34,620 nt of DNA, taken from NCBI GenBank assembly GCA_910588205.1, contig CAJUQK010000023.1, forward strand, positions 1 to 34,620. Reading direction: 5' to 3'. The translations under genes and the position numbers were made by a program. Shown here piece after piece: positions 21,664 through 31,093 of the stretch (positions are counted from its first letter, which is position 1; every line of letters starts with the position of its first letter). This DNA comes from an uncultured Eggerthellaceae bacterium. GTDB lineage: Bacteria; Actinomycetota; Coriobacteriia; Coriobacteriales; Eggerthellaceae. The notes under the pieces are model-generated. The model was not told the DNA's origin. It saw only the letters and a program-made list of their open reading frames with translations, and did no database searches.

Positions 21664-24648
21664 TCAGGTCAGGTCTACGAAGGTGAAGCACTGGCCACTT
21701 TGCTTGATGATATCAGCATTCCCCACGCTGCAGATATGACGCCCCTCCGCCAGCACCTGAAGCGGATCGGCTAATTGGCGCACGCTGGCCAGAGTAGCGC
21801 TCAGCACCTCTTCGCGCGTCTTCCTGAGATCTGAGTCGGTACAGCCGGTGAAATGCATGATGTCTTGGCGACGCACCAGATTGCGCGGCTTCAGCGGTGC
21901 ATCCAGCGAAGCCACGGTGCTCACCACATAGCCCTCGAACTCATCCTGGGACATATCCGAAGTGCGCAGCCAATCCGGTGCACCCAAGAATGCTTCCAGG
22001 GTAGGGTCGATCCTCGGGTCCCGGTAGGAATGGAATAGGGTGTTTCCCCCGCGACGGCTGGCAAACCCTACCCCATAGGCACCTCCCACCACACGGACCT
22101 CGTTCCAAAGATAGCTCAGCGTGATCATCTTCGATGCCAACAACCATTCTCCCGAGAACGGAGCACCAGCGCAGTGACGGTCCGCCACCAGAGCGGTGAA
22201 GGTGATATCCGTAGATACCCCGAAAGCCTCGTGGAGGTCCTCTGGATCAGGCACATGCAAGCGTCGCTCAGGCCTCTCAGCCCTGAATCCCAATCGGCAG
22301 CCAGCCGCCATGTAGGCATCTAGGTCCTCTTGGCTCCCCGCGAAGGAGAGCGTGCAATTATCATCCGTGAAGATGCGGTGTGCCAGTTCTTCCAGCTTGC
22401 TCACGAGGTCCTGACAGCGCAGATCGAAATCATCTATCAGCTCTCGCAGGAAGAGGTAGGAATCGATGCCCGCAATCTGCTCTTTGGCCTTCGCGGTATG
22501 GGTCACGTAGGATAACGCCCGATTTGCCGCCGTGCTATGGCCGGACATAGCGAAGGATTGCTCCAGGGCCACCTTGCGCTGCACCAACATGTCATAGATC
22601 CGAGCGGTATCTGCGAACTTCGTGCGAGCGAGCACCTCATCGGTGAGAGTCCCCGCGAAACCCGCGTTCTCAGGGAGTGCCGAGGCCGAAGCCAGGAAGA
22701 GCGCTCGGGCGCGGTCATCATCGTCGGACTTGTACACATCTGCTGCGAAGGTCAGATTCCCCAACCTACCCTGAGCCAGCGTATCCAGCTGGGCGGCTGT
22801 ATGGGCATCCGTATCCATGCGCCCCAAAACCATTGCCAACACCGCTACATAGGGCAGCTCTTCAAAGGAAACGCAGTCCAAGTCATAGTAGCGCGTGAAG
22901 TAGGCTATCCCATGGGTCTCCACTCCGTGGCGCAAGAGAGGGAGCTTCCCCCAGTGCTCTAAGCCGAAAGGAGGCTCTTCAGGCGCTTCCGCCAAGTCAC
23001 ACACGGCCAGTTTCGGCAGCTTGGACAGGGCCTCCGGACTATCCGGAGCCATCTGAGCTTCCACCAACTGACGCTCCTCCTCTTCCAAGGCTTGCAGCGA
23101 GGAGGGTGTGAGCTCGGTTTCCAGCCGCTTCAGGCGCTCATCGGAGGCGGTTTGCTCCTCGACAGCCACCGGCACGAGCTGAGCTTGCCCATGGTGCTGG
23201 CTTTCCAAGAAGACCTCGCGCAGAAGCGTACAGAACCAATCCGTATCCGCCTTGGCTTTGAGATCGGCCAGCATGTCCTCATAGCGGATATAGGCCAGAG
23301 CATCCCGCTCATCATAGAGCCAGCCGTTCATAGCGGACATGGAGTAGACCACGCCATCAGCCATACCGAAGTTATGCTCCCGCAAGACGAATTCCGTATG
23401 AGCGATGGCTGCGTGCAGCAGCTCCGGATCAAGAGCCCCCTTCGTCAAACGCTCTATCTCCGCAAGCACCAGCGCTTCGAACCGCTCCTCCGCCTGGGGC
23501 TTCGCTCCCTTGAGTTCCATCATGACGAAAGGCTGGAGCAGGGAATCCATGAGGCTGGCATGGAAGTCATCGCCCAACTTCGCGTCGATCACCGCCCGCT
23601 TGAGCGGGGCTTCGTTGGAACCGGCAATGGCATCCACCAGGATATCCACAGCCAAGGCACGCTCCACCTCATGAGAGGTACCCACCACATACCCCAACGC
23701 CAGGCAGGCATTATCAGGAGCCGTGACCATCTCCCGGCGGGCATCCATCTTGACGACGGGCTCTTGGAGCACAAGAGGATTCACGGGTGCGCCCTCAGGG
23801 GCGGCAGGCATCTTGGAGAGATACCCCTCGTCCAGGAACGACAGCATGCGCGCAGCGTCCACCGCGCCGTAGAGGATGATATAGGCGTTATCTGCCCGGT
23901 AGTGGCGCTCATGGGCATCCAGGAATGCCTCATAGGTGAGGTCAGGGATGGCCGCAGGCGTACCACCGGATTCGAAGCGATAGGTGGTGTCTGGGAACAG
24001 CGCTGCTGACAGCGTGTCGTAGAGGACGGATTCCGGCTCAGACAGAGCACCCTTCATCTCGTTATAGACCACCCCGTTGTACGCAAGGCGCACGTCAGAA
24101 GGGTCTGAGGTGGTAGGGATGACTGCTTCTTCGGGGCGCAGCTCAGCCGCCTCCCCTTCGCTCGCCACCTGCGAAAGCTCTGCCCGCACAGCCTCCAGGT
24201 GCCAGCCTTCCTGTTTGAAGATGTTCTGGTTGTGGTAGATGTTCGGGTGGAAGACCGCATCCATGTACACATCAGTCAGGTTCATGAGGTCGGTCATGTT
24301 GGTCGATGCCACCGGATACATGGTCTTATCCGGGAAGGTCATAGCATTCAAGAATGTCTGCATGCTGCCTTTGAGCAGATTGACGAACGGCTCCTTCACC
24401 GGGAACCGCTCAGAGCCGCAGAGCACGGAATGCTCCAGGATGTGGAAGACGCCGGTGTCATCAGCAGCCGGCGTCTTGAAGGTGATGGAAAAGGACTTGT
24501 CCACGTCCTCATTCTGAAGGAACAGCAGCTTCGCTCCGCTGACCTCATGGACCATGAGGAACGCCGTTCCGTCTATCTCGTTGACGGCTTCAACGCTCAG
24601 AACCTTGAAGCCTGACCCCTCTGCCGCCTCGGTCACTTCCTCATGCAT
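21664..24648 (-). CDS. M16C-family zinc metalloprotease (presequence-protease/Cym1-like)
   Basis: This 994-residue pitrilysin-type peptidase would degrade peptides inside a closed two-half chamber. The inverted zinc motif is H69-I-L-E72-H73 in FHILEHSVLCGSERFPVKEPF, and FLNAMTFPDKTMYPVAS is typical of M16C members such as yeast Cym1 and human PreP. Length near 1,000 residues fits the four-domain M16C layout. The C-terminal half has EVRVVGGAYGVGFASRRGG, the usual second-half signature. No signal peptide is seen, so it should be cytosolic. AAAGGAAGCATCC precedes the ATG. It is the first gene of a unit with two small membrane proteins. Confidence 0.92.
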   Translation of the reverse strand: MHEEVTEAAEGSGFKVLSVEAVNEIDGTAFLMVHEVSGAKLLFLQNEDVDKSFSITFKTPAADDTGVFHILEHSVLCGSERFPVKEPFVNLLKGSMQTFLNAMTFPDKTMYPVASTNMTDLMNLTDVYMDAVFHPNIYHNQNIFKQEGWHLEAVRAELSQVASEGEAAELRPEEAVIPTTSDPSDVRLAYNGVVYNEMKGALSEPESVLYDTLSAALFPDTTYRFESGGTPAAIPDLTYEAFLDAHERHYRADNAYIILYGAVDAARMLSFLDEGYLSKMPAAPEGAPVNPLVLQEPVVKMDARREMVTAPDNACLALGYVVGTSHEVERALAVDILVDAIAGSNEAPLKRAVIDAKLGDDFHASLMDSLLQPFVMMELKGAKPQAEERFEALVLAEIERLTKGALDPELLHAAIAHTEFVLREHNFGMADGVVYSMSAMNGWLYDERDALAYIRYEDMLADLKAKADTDWFCTLLREVFLESQHHGQAQLVPVAVEEQTASDERLKRLETELTPSSLQALEEEERQLVEAQMAPDSPEALSKLPKLAVCDLAEAPEEPPFGLEHWGKLPLLRHGVETHGIAYFTRYYDLDCVSFEELPYVAVLAMVLGRMDTDAHTAAQLDTLAQGRLGNLTFAADVYKSDDDDRARALFLASASALPENAGFAGTLTDEVLARTKFADTARIYDMLVQRKVALEQSFAMSGHSTAANRALSYVTHTAKAKEQIAGIDSYLFLRELIDDFDLRCQDLVSKLEELAHRIFTDDNCTLSFAGSQEDLDAYMAAGCRLGFRAERPERRLHVPDPEDLHEAFGVSTDITFTALVADRHCAGAPFSGEWLLASKMITLSYLWNEVRVVGGAYGVGFASRRGGNTLFHSYRDPRIDPTLEAFLGAPDWLRTSDMSQDEFEGYVVSTVASLDAPLKPRNLVRRQDIMHFTGCTDSDLRKTREEVLSATLASVRQLADPLQVLAEGRHICSVGNADIIKQSGQCFTFVDLT

Positions 24649-24727
24649 GGATGCTTCCTTTCACTTGAATCCTCACAGACGAACAAAGATCCGCTTTGCG
24701 GAAACGACCGAGAAACTTGGCGCGGCT

Positions 24728-25666
24728 TTAGGCGAGAGAAGTCCCGGAGTCGCTGGAGCTGGATGAAGAGCTTGCCTCAGCATTCTCCTCTGTAGCCTCT
24801 GCGCCCCCTTCCGGCTCATTGGCGTCTGTAGCTTTCGCCTTAGCCTCCACCTTGGGCACATCGGTCAGCACCACGGCAGTACCTAGCCACTTGTCTTCGA
24901 TGACCCCCACCAAGCCGTTGTCGATGATAGCGGTGAGCGCTCCTTGGATGGCCTCTTGCAGCTCTGTGTTATCTGATTTGGCACCGATGCAGTAACCACT
25001 GGCCGTATCCATCAAGCAGACCACCTCAACGGGAACATCTTGAAGGTTCGCCGCATACATGCCTATGACCGCATCGGAGGCTACGTAATCCACCGAACCA
25101 TTGGAAAGGTCAGAGAAAGCCGTAGCCAGATCTCCCGTTGAAGCCAGAGCTTCCTCACCGAAGGCGTTGGTCACCGCCCAAGCACTCTTGGAGGAGATCT
25201 GAGCGGCGATCTTCGGCGTTACCGCACCTGTAGGCATCTGAGCCCCCGACCCTTCCTTGGCGAAGAGCACCACACCTGTAGGCAGGTATTGCTCAGAGTG
25301 CCAAACGCCCTCGGTCTCATCCACGCTCTCCTGACCCATGACGATATCCACTTCGCCTTCTGCGAGGGCCTTGTCAGCATCGGCCCCTACATCCTGGATA
25401 TCCACCTTGAGCCCCAGTTCATCAGCGATGGCAGAGGCGATATCAACATCGATGCCGATGATCTTCTCGTTGCCCTGTCCGGCAAGCGGGGACCGCTGGG
25501 TATTCACGCCCACGCGCAGCACGCCCTCTTCACCGATGGCCGGAGGTGCCAAGGTGGGCTCACCCAAGCTGGGAGCGTATTCCTCTTGGCTGGAGCAGCC
25601 TGCCAGAGCAAAAGCCGCAACGGCGCAGAAGGTCAGCGCCAGAAGGCCTATGATCTTCTTATGCAT
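24728..25666 (-). CDS. Orphan amino-acid-type ABC substrate-binding lipoprotein with Ser-rich C-terminal tail
   Basis: This is a 312-residue family-3 periplasmic-binding-type protein. The signal peptide MHKKIIGLLALTFCAVAAFA ends in the lipobox LAGC. EEGVLRVGVNTQRSPLAG, IIGIDVDIASAIADELG and DIVMGQESVDETEGVWHS are the usual lobes of polar-amino-acid binding proteins. Residues about 275-312 form an unusual acidic then poly-serine tail (ASSSSSSSDSG). No permease or ATPase gene is adjacent, so it may share a transporter encoded elsewhere or act as a sensor. AAGGGATCTG precedes the ATG. The ligand cannot be read from the sequence. Confidence 0.87.
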   Translation of the reverse strand: MHKKIIGLLALTFCAVAAFALAGCSSQEEYAPSLGEPTLAPPAIGEEGVLRVGVNTQRSPLAGQGNEKIIGIDVDIASAIADELGLKVDIQDVGADADKALAEGEVDIVMGQESVDETEGVWHSEQYLPTGVVLFAKEGSGAQMPTGAVTPKIAAQISSKSAWAVTNAFGEEALASTGDLATAFSDLSNGSVDYVASDAVIGMYAANLQDVPVEVVCLMDTASGYCIGAKSDNTELQEAIQGALTAIIDNGLVGVIEDKWLGTAVVLTDVPKVEAKAKATDANEPEGGAEATEENAEASSSSSSSDSGTSLA

Positions 25667-26093
25667 CAGATCCCTTTCGTCGATGGATCATACGTGAAGG
25701 TATTCTCTCACACCTCCCACGCCAGCGCATGACGAGGAGAGAACTTCATCCGGCTGACCTAGTCTTTGCCCCCACACTCGCGCACTGGAGGTCTGCGCCT
25801 GAAGACGCTCGCGCTCTCTCGTCCGCCCAGACGGTGTGTCTGGAGATGTCAACGGACGGTGCGACTTACTTCTAGAATACGCCATGCTCACACCGCGAAA
25901 GCCGCGGATGCTTACGTGGACCCTTTCGACCGCATCTGCCCTGGGCTAAGCGGATAGCCCCGCCGCAACTACAGACCCGGATGAAGCTCGCGCAGGATTC
26001 TAGCAAATCAGCGCGGATCCATGATGAATCCGAGACGAAGGGGTGGAGAGGATATGACAGATATCTGCAAGGCCTCTCGTCATAATCAAGCCC
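25667..26093. other. Divergent intergenic region, no gene recognised
   Basis: This 427-base gap separates the binding lipoprotein from comF. Short open frames exist but lack ribosome sites and family features. CCAGAC (25827-25832) pairs with GTCTGG (25838-25843), and GTCCG (25821-25825) with CGGAC (25853-25857), giving a possible nested hairpin of unknown role. CATAAT at 26081-26086 is a candidate -10 for comF. Confidence 0.4.
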
Positions 26094-26846
26094 ATGGGGA
26101 AACAGAGACAAGATGTGAAGGGTATGATCGTCCGAGCGGCGGGACTTGCGAAGGAGGCCGCCCTCGAGACCCTCTGGCCCACCCGCTGTGCTCTCTGCGA
26201 CGTGCCAGGAGAGCTGATATGCAAGGACTGCCGAAGCGTCCTCGCGTTCATCGATGCCAACGATGCCTGCCCACGTTGCGGCGCACCCTTCGGATGCCGT
26301 CAGTGCACTGAATGCAATGACACCATGCTAACTGCAGCGGGCAGAGAGGGCTTGCCCGTGACCGCCATGGCCAGCGTGCTGCTGGCAGACGAAGGCGCTC
26401 GACGCATCGTGACCACCTACAAGGATGGCAACGAACGACGGCTCGCCCCCGAGATGGCCCGGCTGATGGCTCCCTTCATCCCGCCGGAATGGTCCCAGGC
26501 CCACCTCACCTACATCCCCGCCACCAAGGCGGCCCTGCGCAAACGCGGGTTCGACCACGCGGAGCTTCTGGCAAGGGAATTGGCGAACTTGACCAGTATG
26601 GCCGGGTCGGCCCTGTTGAATCGGCCCAAGAGCGCCGATCAACGCAGGTTCGACCGCCGAGGGCGCCAACGGAACATGGAGGGGCGTCTCTCCGTGCGGC
26701 CGGGAGCATCCGTGCCCGCGAACGTGCTCTTGATAGATGATGTCTGCACGACCGGGGCAACCGTATTCGCCGCCGCCGACCGTCTTCTGGAGGCGGGAGC
26801 CCACCAGGTCTACGTCCTCACCTTCGCGAAGGTGCTGGCAAGCTAG
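26094..26846 (+). CDS. comF: ComF-family phosphoribosyltransferase-like protein
   Basis: This 250-residue protein has the ComF plan. An N-terminal zinc ribbon (CALCDVPGELICKDC, then CPRCGAPFGCRQC) is followed by a phosphoribosyltransferase fold ending in the PRPP motif VLLIDDVCTTGATVFAA. ALRKRGFDHAELLA and RRFDRRGRQRNM are also conserved in the family. In naturally competent bacteria ComF helps DNA uptake, but homologues occur widely and the reaction is unproven. It stands alone. The ATG at 26094 lies 7 bases after a CATAAT hexamer, so the mRNA may be leaderless. An in-frame ATG at 26124 is an alternative. Confidence 0.9.
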   Translation: MGKQRQDVKGMIVRAAGLAKEAALETLWPTRCALCDVPGELICKDCRSVLAFIDANDACPRCGAPFGCRQCTECNDTMLTAAGREGLPVTAMASVLLADEGARRIVTTYKDGNERRLAPEMARLMAPFIPPEWSQAHLTYIPATKAALRKRGFDHAELLARELANLTSMAGSALLNRPKSADQRRFDRRGRQRNMEGRLSVRPGASVPANVLLIDDVCTTGATVFAAADRLLEAGAHQVYVLTFAKVLAS

Positions 26847-26865
26847 CACCCGAAGAGGGCTTCCT

Positions 26866-28194
26866 TTACGCGGTAGGGCGCTCCACGGAGCTCGCCTCGG
26901 CGTATTCGGCCACATCCACGGAGATGGTGTGCTTGATCGGCTTCCAGCGGGCCTTCGCCACCAGAGCATAGAGCGCGATGGGGATGTAGGTCAGCATGAA
27001 GAACGGGAACGTCACGGCTGATATCACCTTGCGTCTGGCGCTGGCGCGGATGTTGTTCCATTCCACGAAGGTGGTCAGCACGCCGAAGACGAACATGAAC
27101 ATGAGATAGTTGAACAGACAGAAGAAGATGGAGGAGATGGAGCTGGCGATAGCCACTCCCAAGCTGATCACCCCGGTGAGCGAAAGGGCGATGATGACCG
27201 CATTGAAGATGATGGAGATGATGGTGAGCAACATGCCCGGCGCGATGGTCATCAGCATGTCATAGCAGGCGAACCTATGTCCCCGCTCGTTGGTGAAGAT
27301 GCCCCGGGCCAGCCCGATGGCATAGCGGGAGAACACCTGGTAGAACCCCTTCGCCCAGCGGGCCCGTTGATTCCAGGAATCTCGAAAGGTGGTGGGCTGC
27401 TCATCGTAGAGGATGGCCTTGGGGTTATAGGCGATGCGCAGGCCGTTGGTGATGGAGGAAGCAGAGAATTCAATATCCTCTGTGAGCAGATGCCATTTCC
27501 AGCCCCCTGCCGCCCGCAACACCTCATCTGCGATGAAGAAGCCCGTACCCGATACCGCACAGGAGGTGTTGAGCGTGAGCCGCGCTTGGTTCAGGAACTT
27601 CGCCTCCCGCAGGAACCAAACACCATAGCCTGCAGATATCCAGTTGGAATCGAAGTTCTTGGAGTTACGATAGCTCGTAGAGGCCTTCGCGCCACCGTCG
27701 AAGGTCTTGTTCATCTCACAGAAGTAGTTCGCATCCAGCACATTATCAGCGTCGAAGACGAAGTAGGCCTCATGACCCGCATCGGGGAACTGGCTCCAGA
27801 TGGACTTCAGACCGTGATCCAAAGCGTAGCCTTTCCCCACCAATTCCTGATTGGACCGCTGGAACACGGTGGCCCCAGCATTGCGCGCCACCTCTGCCGT
27901 GTCATCTGTGCAGTTATCAGCGATGACGAAGATATCTATGAGCTCTTGAGGATAGCTCTGGGAGCGGATGGAGGCTATCAGGTCCGCTATGACCGCGCTT
28001 TCGTTCCGAGCCGCGATGAGGACTGCGTACTTGTGATCCTTGGATGCGGTGGCCTGGGGAGCCTTCCGCGTGAGGACGACGAAGACATAGTAGAGCTGAT
28101 AGGTATAGCAAACAGTGAAAGCGAAGAAGACGCAGAAATTGAAGATGTCGATGAAAGACAGCGCCGCCATCGACTGCGACAGTTCCTGGAACAC
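26866..28194 (-). CDS. Family 2 membrane glycosyltransferase (processive, poly-N-acetylglucosamine-synthase-like)
   Basis: This is a 442-residue inner-membrane enzyme with an N-terminal helix (FNFCVFFAFTVCYTYQLYYVFVV), a cytoplasmic GT-A domain, and at least three C-terminal helices (from about residue 310). Catalytic motifs of processive beta-glycosyltransferases are present: DN in ADNCTDDT, metal-binding FDADN, acceptor-site LTEDIEF and the chain-binding QRARWAKG. This pattern is shared by hyaluronan, chitin and PNAG synthases and by single-transfer homologues. The product is not predictable. The start is a GTG at 28194 after AAGGAG; an overlapping ATG at 28196 is out of frame. It converges on comF with a 19-base gap and has its own promoter. 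Confidence 0.87.
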   Translation of the reverse strand: MFQELSQSMAALSFIDIFNFCVFFAFTVCYTYQLYYVFVVLTRKAPQATASKDHKYAVLIAARNESAVIADLIASIRSQSYPQELIDIFVIADNCTDDTAEVARNAGATVFQRSNQELVGKGYALDHGLKSIWSQFPDAGHEAYFVFDADNVLDANYFCEMNKTFDGGAKASTSYRNSKNFDSNWISAGYGVWFLREAKFLNQARLTLNTSCAVSGTGFFIADEVLRAAGGWKWHLLTEDIEFSASSITNGLRIAYNPKAILYDEQPTTFRDSWNQRARWAKGFYQVFSRYAIGLARGIFTNERGHRFACYDMLMTIAPGMLLTIISIIFNAVIIALSLTGVISLGVAIASSISSIFFCLFNYLMFMFVFGVLTTFVEWNNIRASARRKVISAVTFPFFMLTYIPIALYALVAKARWKPIKHTISVDVAEYAEASSVERPTA

Positions 28195-28262
28195 ATCTCT
28201 CCTTCTTTGCAGGGACCTTCCCTCGGCTTGAGAGCGAATGCCTTCAAAACCGAAGCTGACAG

Positions 28263-28268
28263 ATTATA
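28263..28268 (-). promoter_or_regulatory. -10 element of the membrane glycosyltransferase gene
   Basis: TATAAT on the minus strand, about 70 bases before the GTG start. The -35 region 17 bases upstream is poor (CTAAAC-like), so an activator or weak promoter is possible. Confidence 0.5.
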
Positions 28269-28298
28269 GACCTAGAATGTGGAGGTTTAGAGGTGAAT

Positions 28299-28317
28299 CG
28301 CCCGCTAACGCTAGCGG
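28299..28317 (-). terminator. Small hairpin at the histidine kinase stop codon
   Basis: CCGCTA (28302-28307) and TAGCGG (28312-28317) pair around a 4-base loop that overlaps the kinase stop codon. There is no T-tract, so it is a weak terminator candidate at best. Confidence 0.3.
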
Positions 28318-31046
28318 AGCATGTGCTCTAGAGCATCGAAGAGCTCCGTCACTTGAATGGGCTTCGGAAGATGCCCATTCATCCCGCACTCCAATGCGCG
28401 CTTGCGGTCTTCCTCGAACGCATCAGCCGTAACCGCTAGGATGGGTATCTGAGAGAGCATAGGATCATCCATGGCTCGAATGGCCCGCGTTGCGTCATAT
28501 CCATTCATGACGGGCATCTGGATATCCATGAGCACCAGCTGATAGGCATCCCTGTCAGCTGCAGCCATCTTATCCACTGCATCTTGACCATCCACCGCAT
28601 GATCCACCTCAAAGCCCGCATCCTCTAGGAGCGTGATGGCGATCTCGCGATTCAGTAGATTGTCGTCCACCAACAGAACCTTGCAGCCCTGGAAAGACTC
28701 CGAGGCCCCCGCCCCTGCTCCCAAGGTCCCTTGCTCCGATACCGCTGTCTCTTCGAAGCAGCAAGGGAACGTCAAGCTGATGTCGAATTCGCTACCAACG
28801 CCCTTCTCGCTCCGTACCTCTATGACACCGTCCATCATGTCGATCAGGCTCTTGGTGATGGCCATTCCCAAGCCGGTCCCTTGGATGCCGCTTACGGTGG
28901 ACGTGCGCTCACGCTCGAAGGGATCGAAGATGTGATGGATGAATTCCGAGGTCATCCCGATGCCGTTGTCTTGGACGAGGAACTGATAGGCAACATGGCC
29001 TTCGGGAGCATTCGGGCGCTCCCGAGCGATCAAGCGCACCTTGCCGCCCGGCTCTGTGAACTTCACCGCATTGCCCAACAGATTGAGGAAGACCTGATCT
29101 ATCTTCAGTCGATCAGCCATCACCGTCGCATCCTGGATGCCCGCTGTCTCGAACGCGAGCGACAGACCCTTGGCCTCTGCCTCGGGTTCCATGATGGATG
29201 CCAGATCATCCATGATGTCGCCCACCTTACAAGGCTTGGCTTCCAGGGCGATCTTCCCTGATTCTATGCGGCTCATATCCAAGATGTCATTGATGAGGCT
29301 CAACAGGTGGGCACTGGATGCATGGATCTTGCTCAGGTATTCGCGCACTTGGTCGGTGTTGTCTATGTGGCTGGTCGCCAAAGAGGTGAATCCCACGATG
29401 GCATTCATAGGCGTGCGTATATCGTGGCTCATGTTCGAGAGGAAGAGGCTCTTGGCTTCGCTGGCATGGCGCGCTTGAGCCAGCGCTTCCTTCAGCATCT
29501 CCTTCTGGTTCAGCTCTTCCCGTGTTTCGGCATCCACATTACGGAAGCCCACGACCACGAATCGCTGGTCCTCATCCCAATCCCCTGCCTTCACCACCGT
29601 GCTTTGGCAGTACTTCAAGCCGTCTCCCTCATGGGCGCGATAGAGGAGATGGAACCGATCGCGGTCCTCTAGTTCCCTGAGGATGCCCTCAACAGTGCGC
29701 AACGGTACTAGGCTCGAACGGTCCTCGGCGAAGACGCACTCATCGATATATCCACCTAGGGTACGCTCAAGGCTGACAGGTTCTTGGAAGGTGCCGGGGA
29801 AGCGATGAGAACGACGGAGAGGCTCACCGGTATCGCTATCCAGGTCGAACGCGAAGACAGCGGTGTAATCAGCGCTAAGCGCTTGGACCAAAGCCTGCTG
29901 CCGCCGCTTACGAATCTCCTCGACCTGCTTCCGCTCGGAGTTGTCAAGAAGGAATCGCTGGTAGAGTAGCTCACCGTCCTTTTCGATGAGCTTGATATTG
30001 CCCATGACATGGACCACCTTGCCATCATCATGGCGCACTCGATACTCGGTGCTGATGGAGTCTCCCACGTTCGTGATGGACTTCAGCCGCTCCCGTATCT
30101 TCAGCGCATCCTCTTCGACGACCGAGGTGGCGAACATGTCGAATCCATCCTCCAGCATCTCCTCCACGGTCTCGTATCCGAGGATCCTGAGCGCTGCCTG
30201 GTTCACGCCCAACACCCGGGAGCCGTCGATGCTATGGGTGAGCACCCCGCATTCCATAGACGTGAAGATGGTCTCCAGCGTCTGGTTCTTCTCAATGAGA
30301 TCACGTTCATAGGCGCGTTCTTGGGTGATGTCGATGGCAACGCCCACCGTGCCCATGACCGTGCCATCAGGGTTGTACAACGGTGACTTATAGGTGGTCA
30401 GAAGCCGCGTATCCTCACCGCTTTGCACTACCTCTTCAGACACGTAGGTCTGCTGGGTGGACATGACCTTCTCTTCGGATTCGATGCATGCCGGGTCATC
30501 CTGCTCTACATCCCAAATGTATGCGTGACCCCTTCCCTGTACATCATCCTTCGGCTTGTTCACGGTAAGACAGAAGCTGTCGTTGACCTTCTCATGGACA
30601 CCGTCTTTGGTCTTATACCAGACCAAGCACGGAATGGAATTGATGGTGGCTTCAAGGAACTGGGACGTCTCCCAAGCATCCGTCCGTTCCTTGAAGCGCT
30701 CTTGCCAGCGACGGAAGCGGAAAGCCGCCTCTGCCTCAGAAAGGGGAGCACTCCAGATGTCTGTCAGCCGATCCGCAAGAGGGAGGAGCTGTGGCACGAG
30801 CTCGGAAGGAGCAAGAACGATGAGATCGCCACCACAGGGACGCCCTTCGAGGGCGCGGGTGAACTCCGCTACATCCTCAGAGTTCGTGAGGGATACGACC
30901 ACCAGATCAGCCCCAGCGACATCCAGCTGTTGGAGATTGCATCGGGATACTTGATGCTCAAAAGGACCTACCGGGGATGCCTGCTCCAGGAGAGTGAAAG
31001 CAGCATCCGAGCCTACGAGCCTGATGTCGATAGAGCCGTGATACAT
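28311..31046 (-). CDS. Hybrid sensor histidine kinase with three PAS-like domains and C-terminal receiver
   Basis: This is a cytosolic sensor kinase with no transmembrane segment. Numbering from the upstream ATG at 31079 (922 residues): 16-135 look like a degenerate receiver lacking phospho-acceptor motifs; about 140-255, 265-385 and 400-515 are PAS-like; HisKA has H552 in FLSNMSHDIRTPMNA; the ATPase domain has LLGNAVKFTEPGG, DNGIGMTSEF and GTGLGMAITKSL; the receiver has VLLVDDN and phospho-acceptor D852 in VLMDIQMPVMNG. The ATG at 31046 is preferred: GGGAG lies 6 bases before it and it opens right at the first domain. The ATG at 31079 would leave a leader of about 8 bases. No separate response regulator is adjacent. 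The signal is unknown. Confidence 0.92.
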   Translation of the reverse strand: MYHGSIDIRLVGSDAAFTLLEQASPVGPFEHQVSRCNLQQLDVAGADLVVVSLTNSEDVAEFTRALEGRPCGGDLIVLAPSELVPQLLPLADRLTDIWSAPLSEAEAAFRFRRWQERFKERTDAWETSQFLEATINSIPCLVWYKTKDGVHEKVNDSFCLTVNKPKDDVQGRGHAYIWDVEQDDPACIESEEKVMSTQQTYVSEEVVQSGEDTRLLTTYKSPLYNPDGTVMGTVGVAIDITQERAYERDLIEKNQTLETIFTSMECGVLTHSIDGSRVLGVNQAALRILGYETVEEMLEDGFDMFATSVVEEDALKIRERLKSITNVGDSISTEYRVRHDDGKVVHVMGNIKLIEKDGELLYQRFLLDNSERKQVEEIRKRRQQALVQALSADYTAVFAFDLDSDTGEPLRRSHRFPGTFQEPVSLERTLGGYIDECVFAEDRSSLVPLRTVEGILRELEDRDRFHLLYRAHEGDGLKYCQSTVVKAGDWDEDQRFVVVGFRNVDAETREELNQKEMLKEALAQARHASEAKSLFLSNMSHDIRTPMNAIVGFTSLATSHIDNTDQVREYLSKIHASSAHLLSLINDILDMSRIESGKIALEAKPCKVGDIMDDLASIMEPEAEAKGLSLAFETAGIQDATVMADRLKIDQVFLNLLGNAVKFTEPGGKVRLIARERPNAPEGHVAYQFLVQDNGIGMTSEFIHHIFDPFERERTSTVSGIQGTGLGMAITKSLIDMMDGVIEVRSEKGVGSEFDISLTFPCCFEETAVSEQGTLGAGAGASESFQGCKVLLVDDNLLNREIAITLLEDAGFEVDHAVDGQDAVDKMAAADRDAYQLVLMDIQMPVMNGYDATRAIRAMDDPMLSQIPILAVTADAFEEDRKRALECGMNGHLPKPIQVTELFDALEHMLR

Positions 31047-31093
31047 ATGCCACTCCCGGAGGAATCGTGAGATTATCATTTGAAGTCCCTTGC

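Noticed and set aside
23092..24009. Plus-strand open frame (305 codons) opposite the M16C protease
   Set aside because: Same reason: it is antisense to a well-supported gene, with His/Arg/Gly-rich composition typical of reverse frames.
25847..25852. Consensus TTGACA on the minus strand upstream of the binding lipoprotein
   Set aside because: No -10 hexamer occurs at 16-18 bases downstream; the bases there are GC-rich.
27277..28269. Long plus-strand open frame (330 codons) opposite the membrane glycosyltransferase
   Set aside because: It is an antisense shadow of a gene with clear GT2 motifs and membrane helices; it has no hydrophobic or motif pattern of its own.
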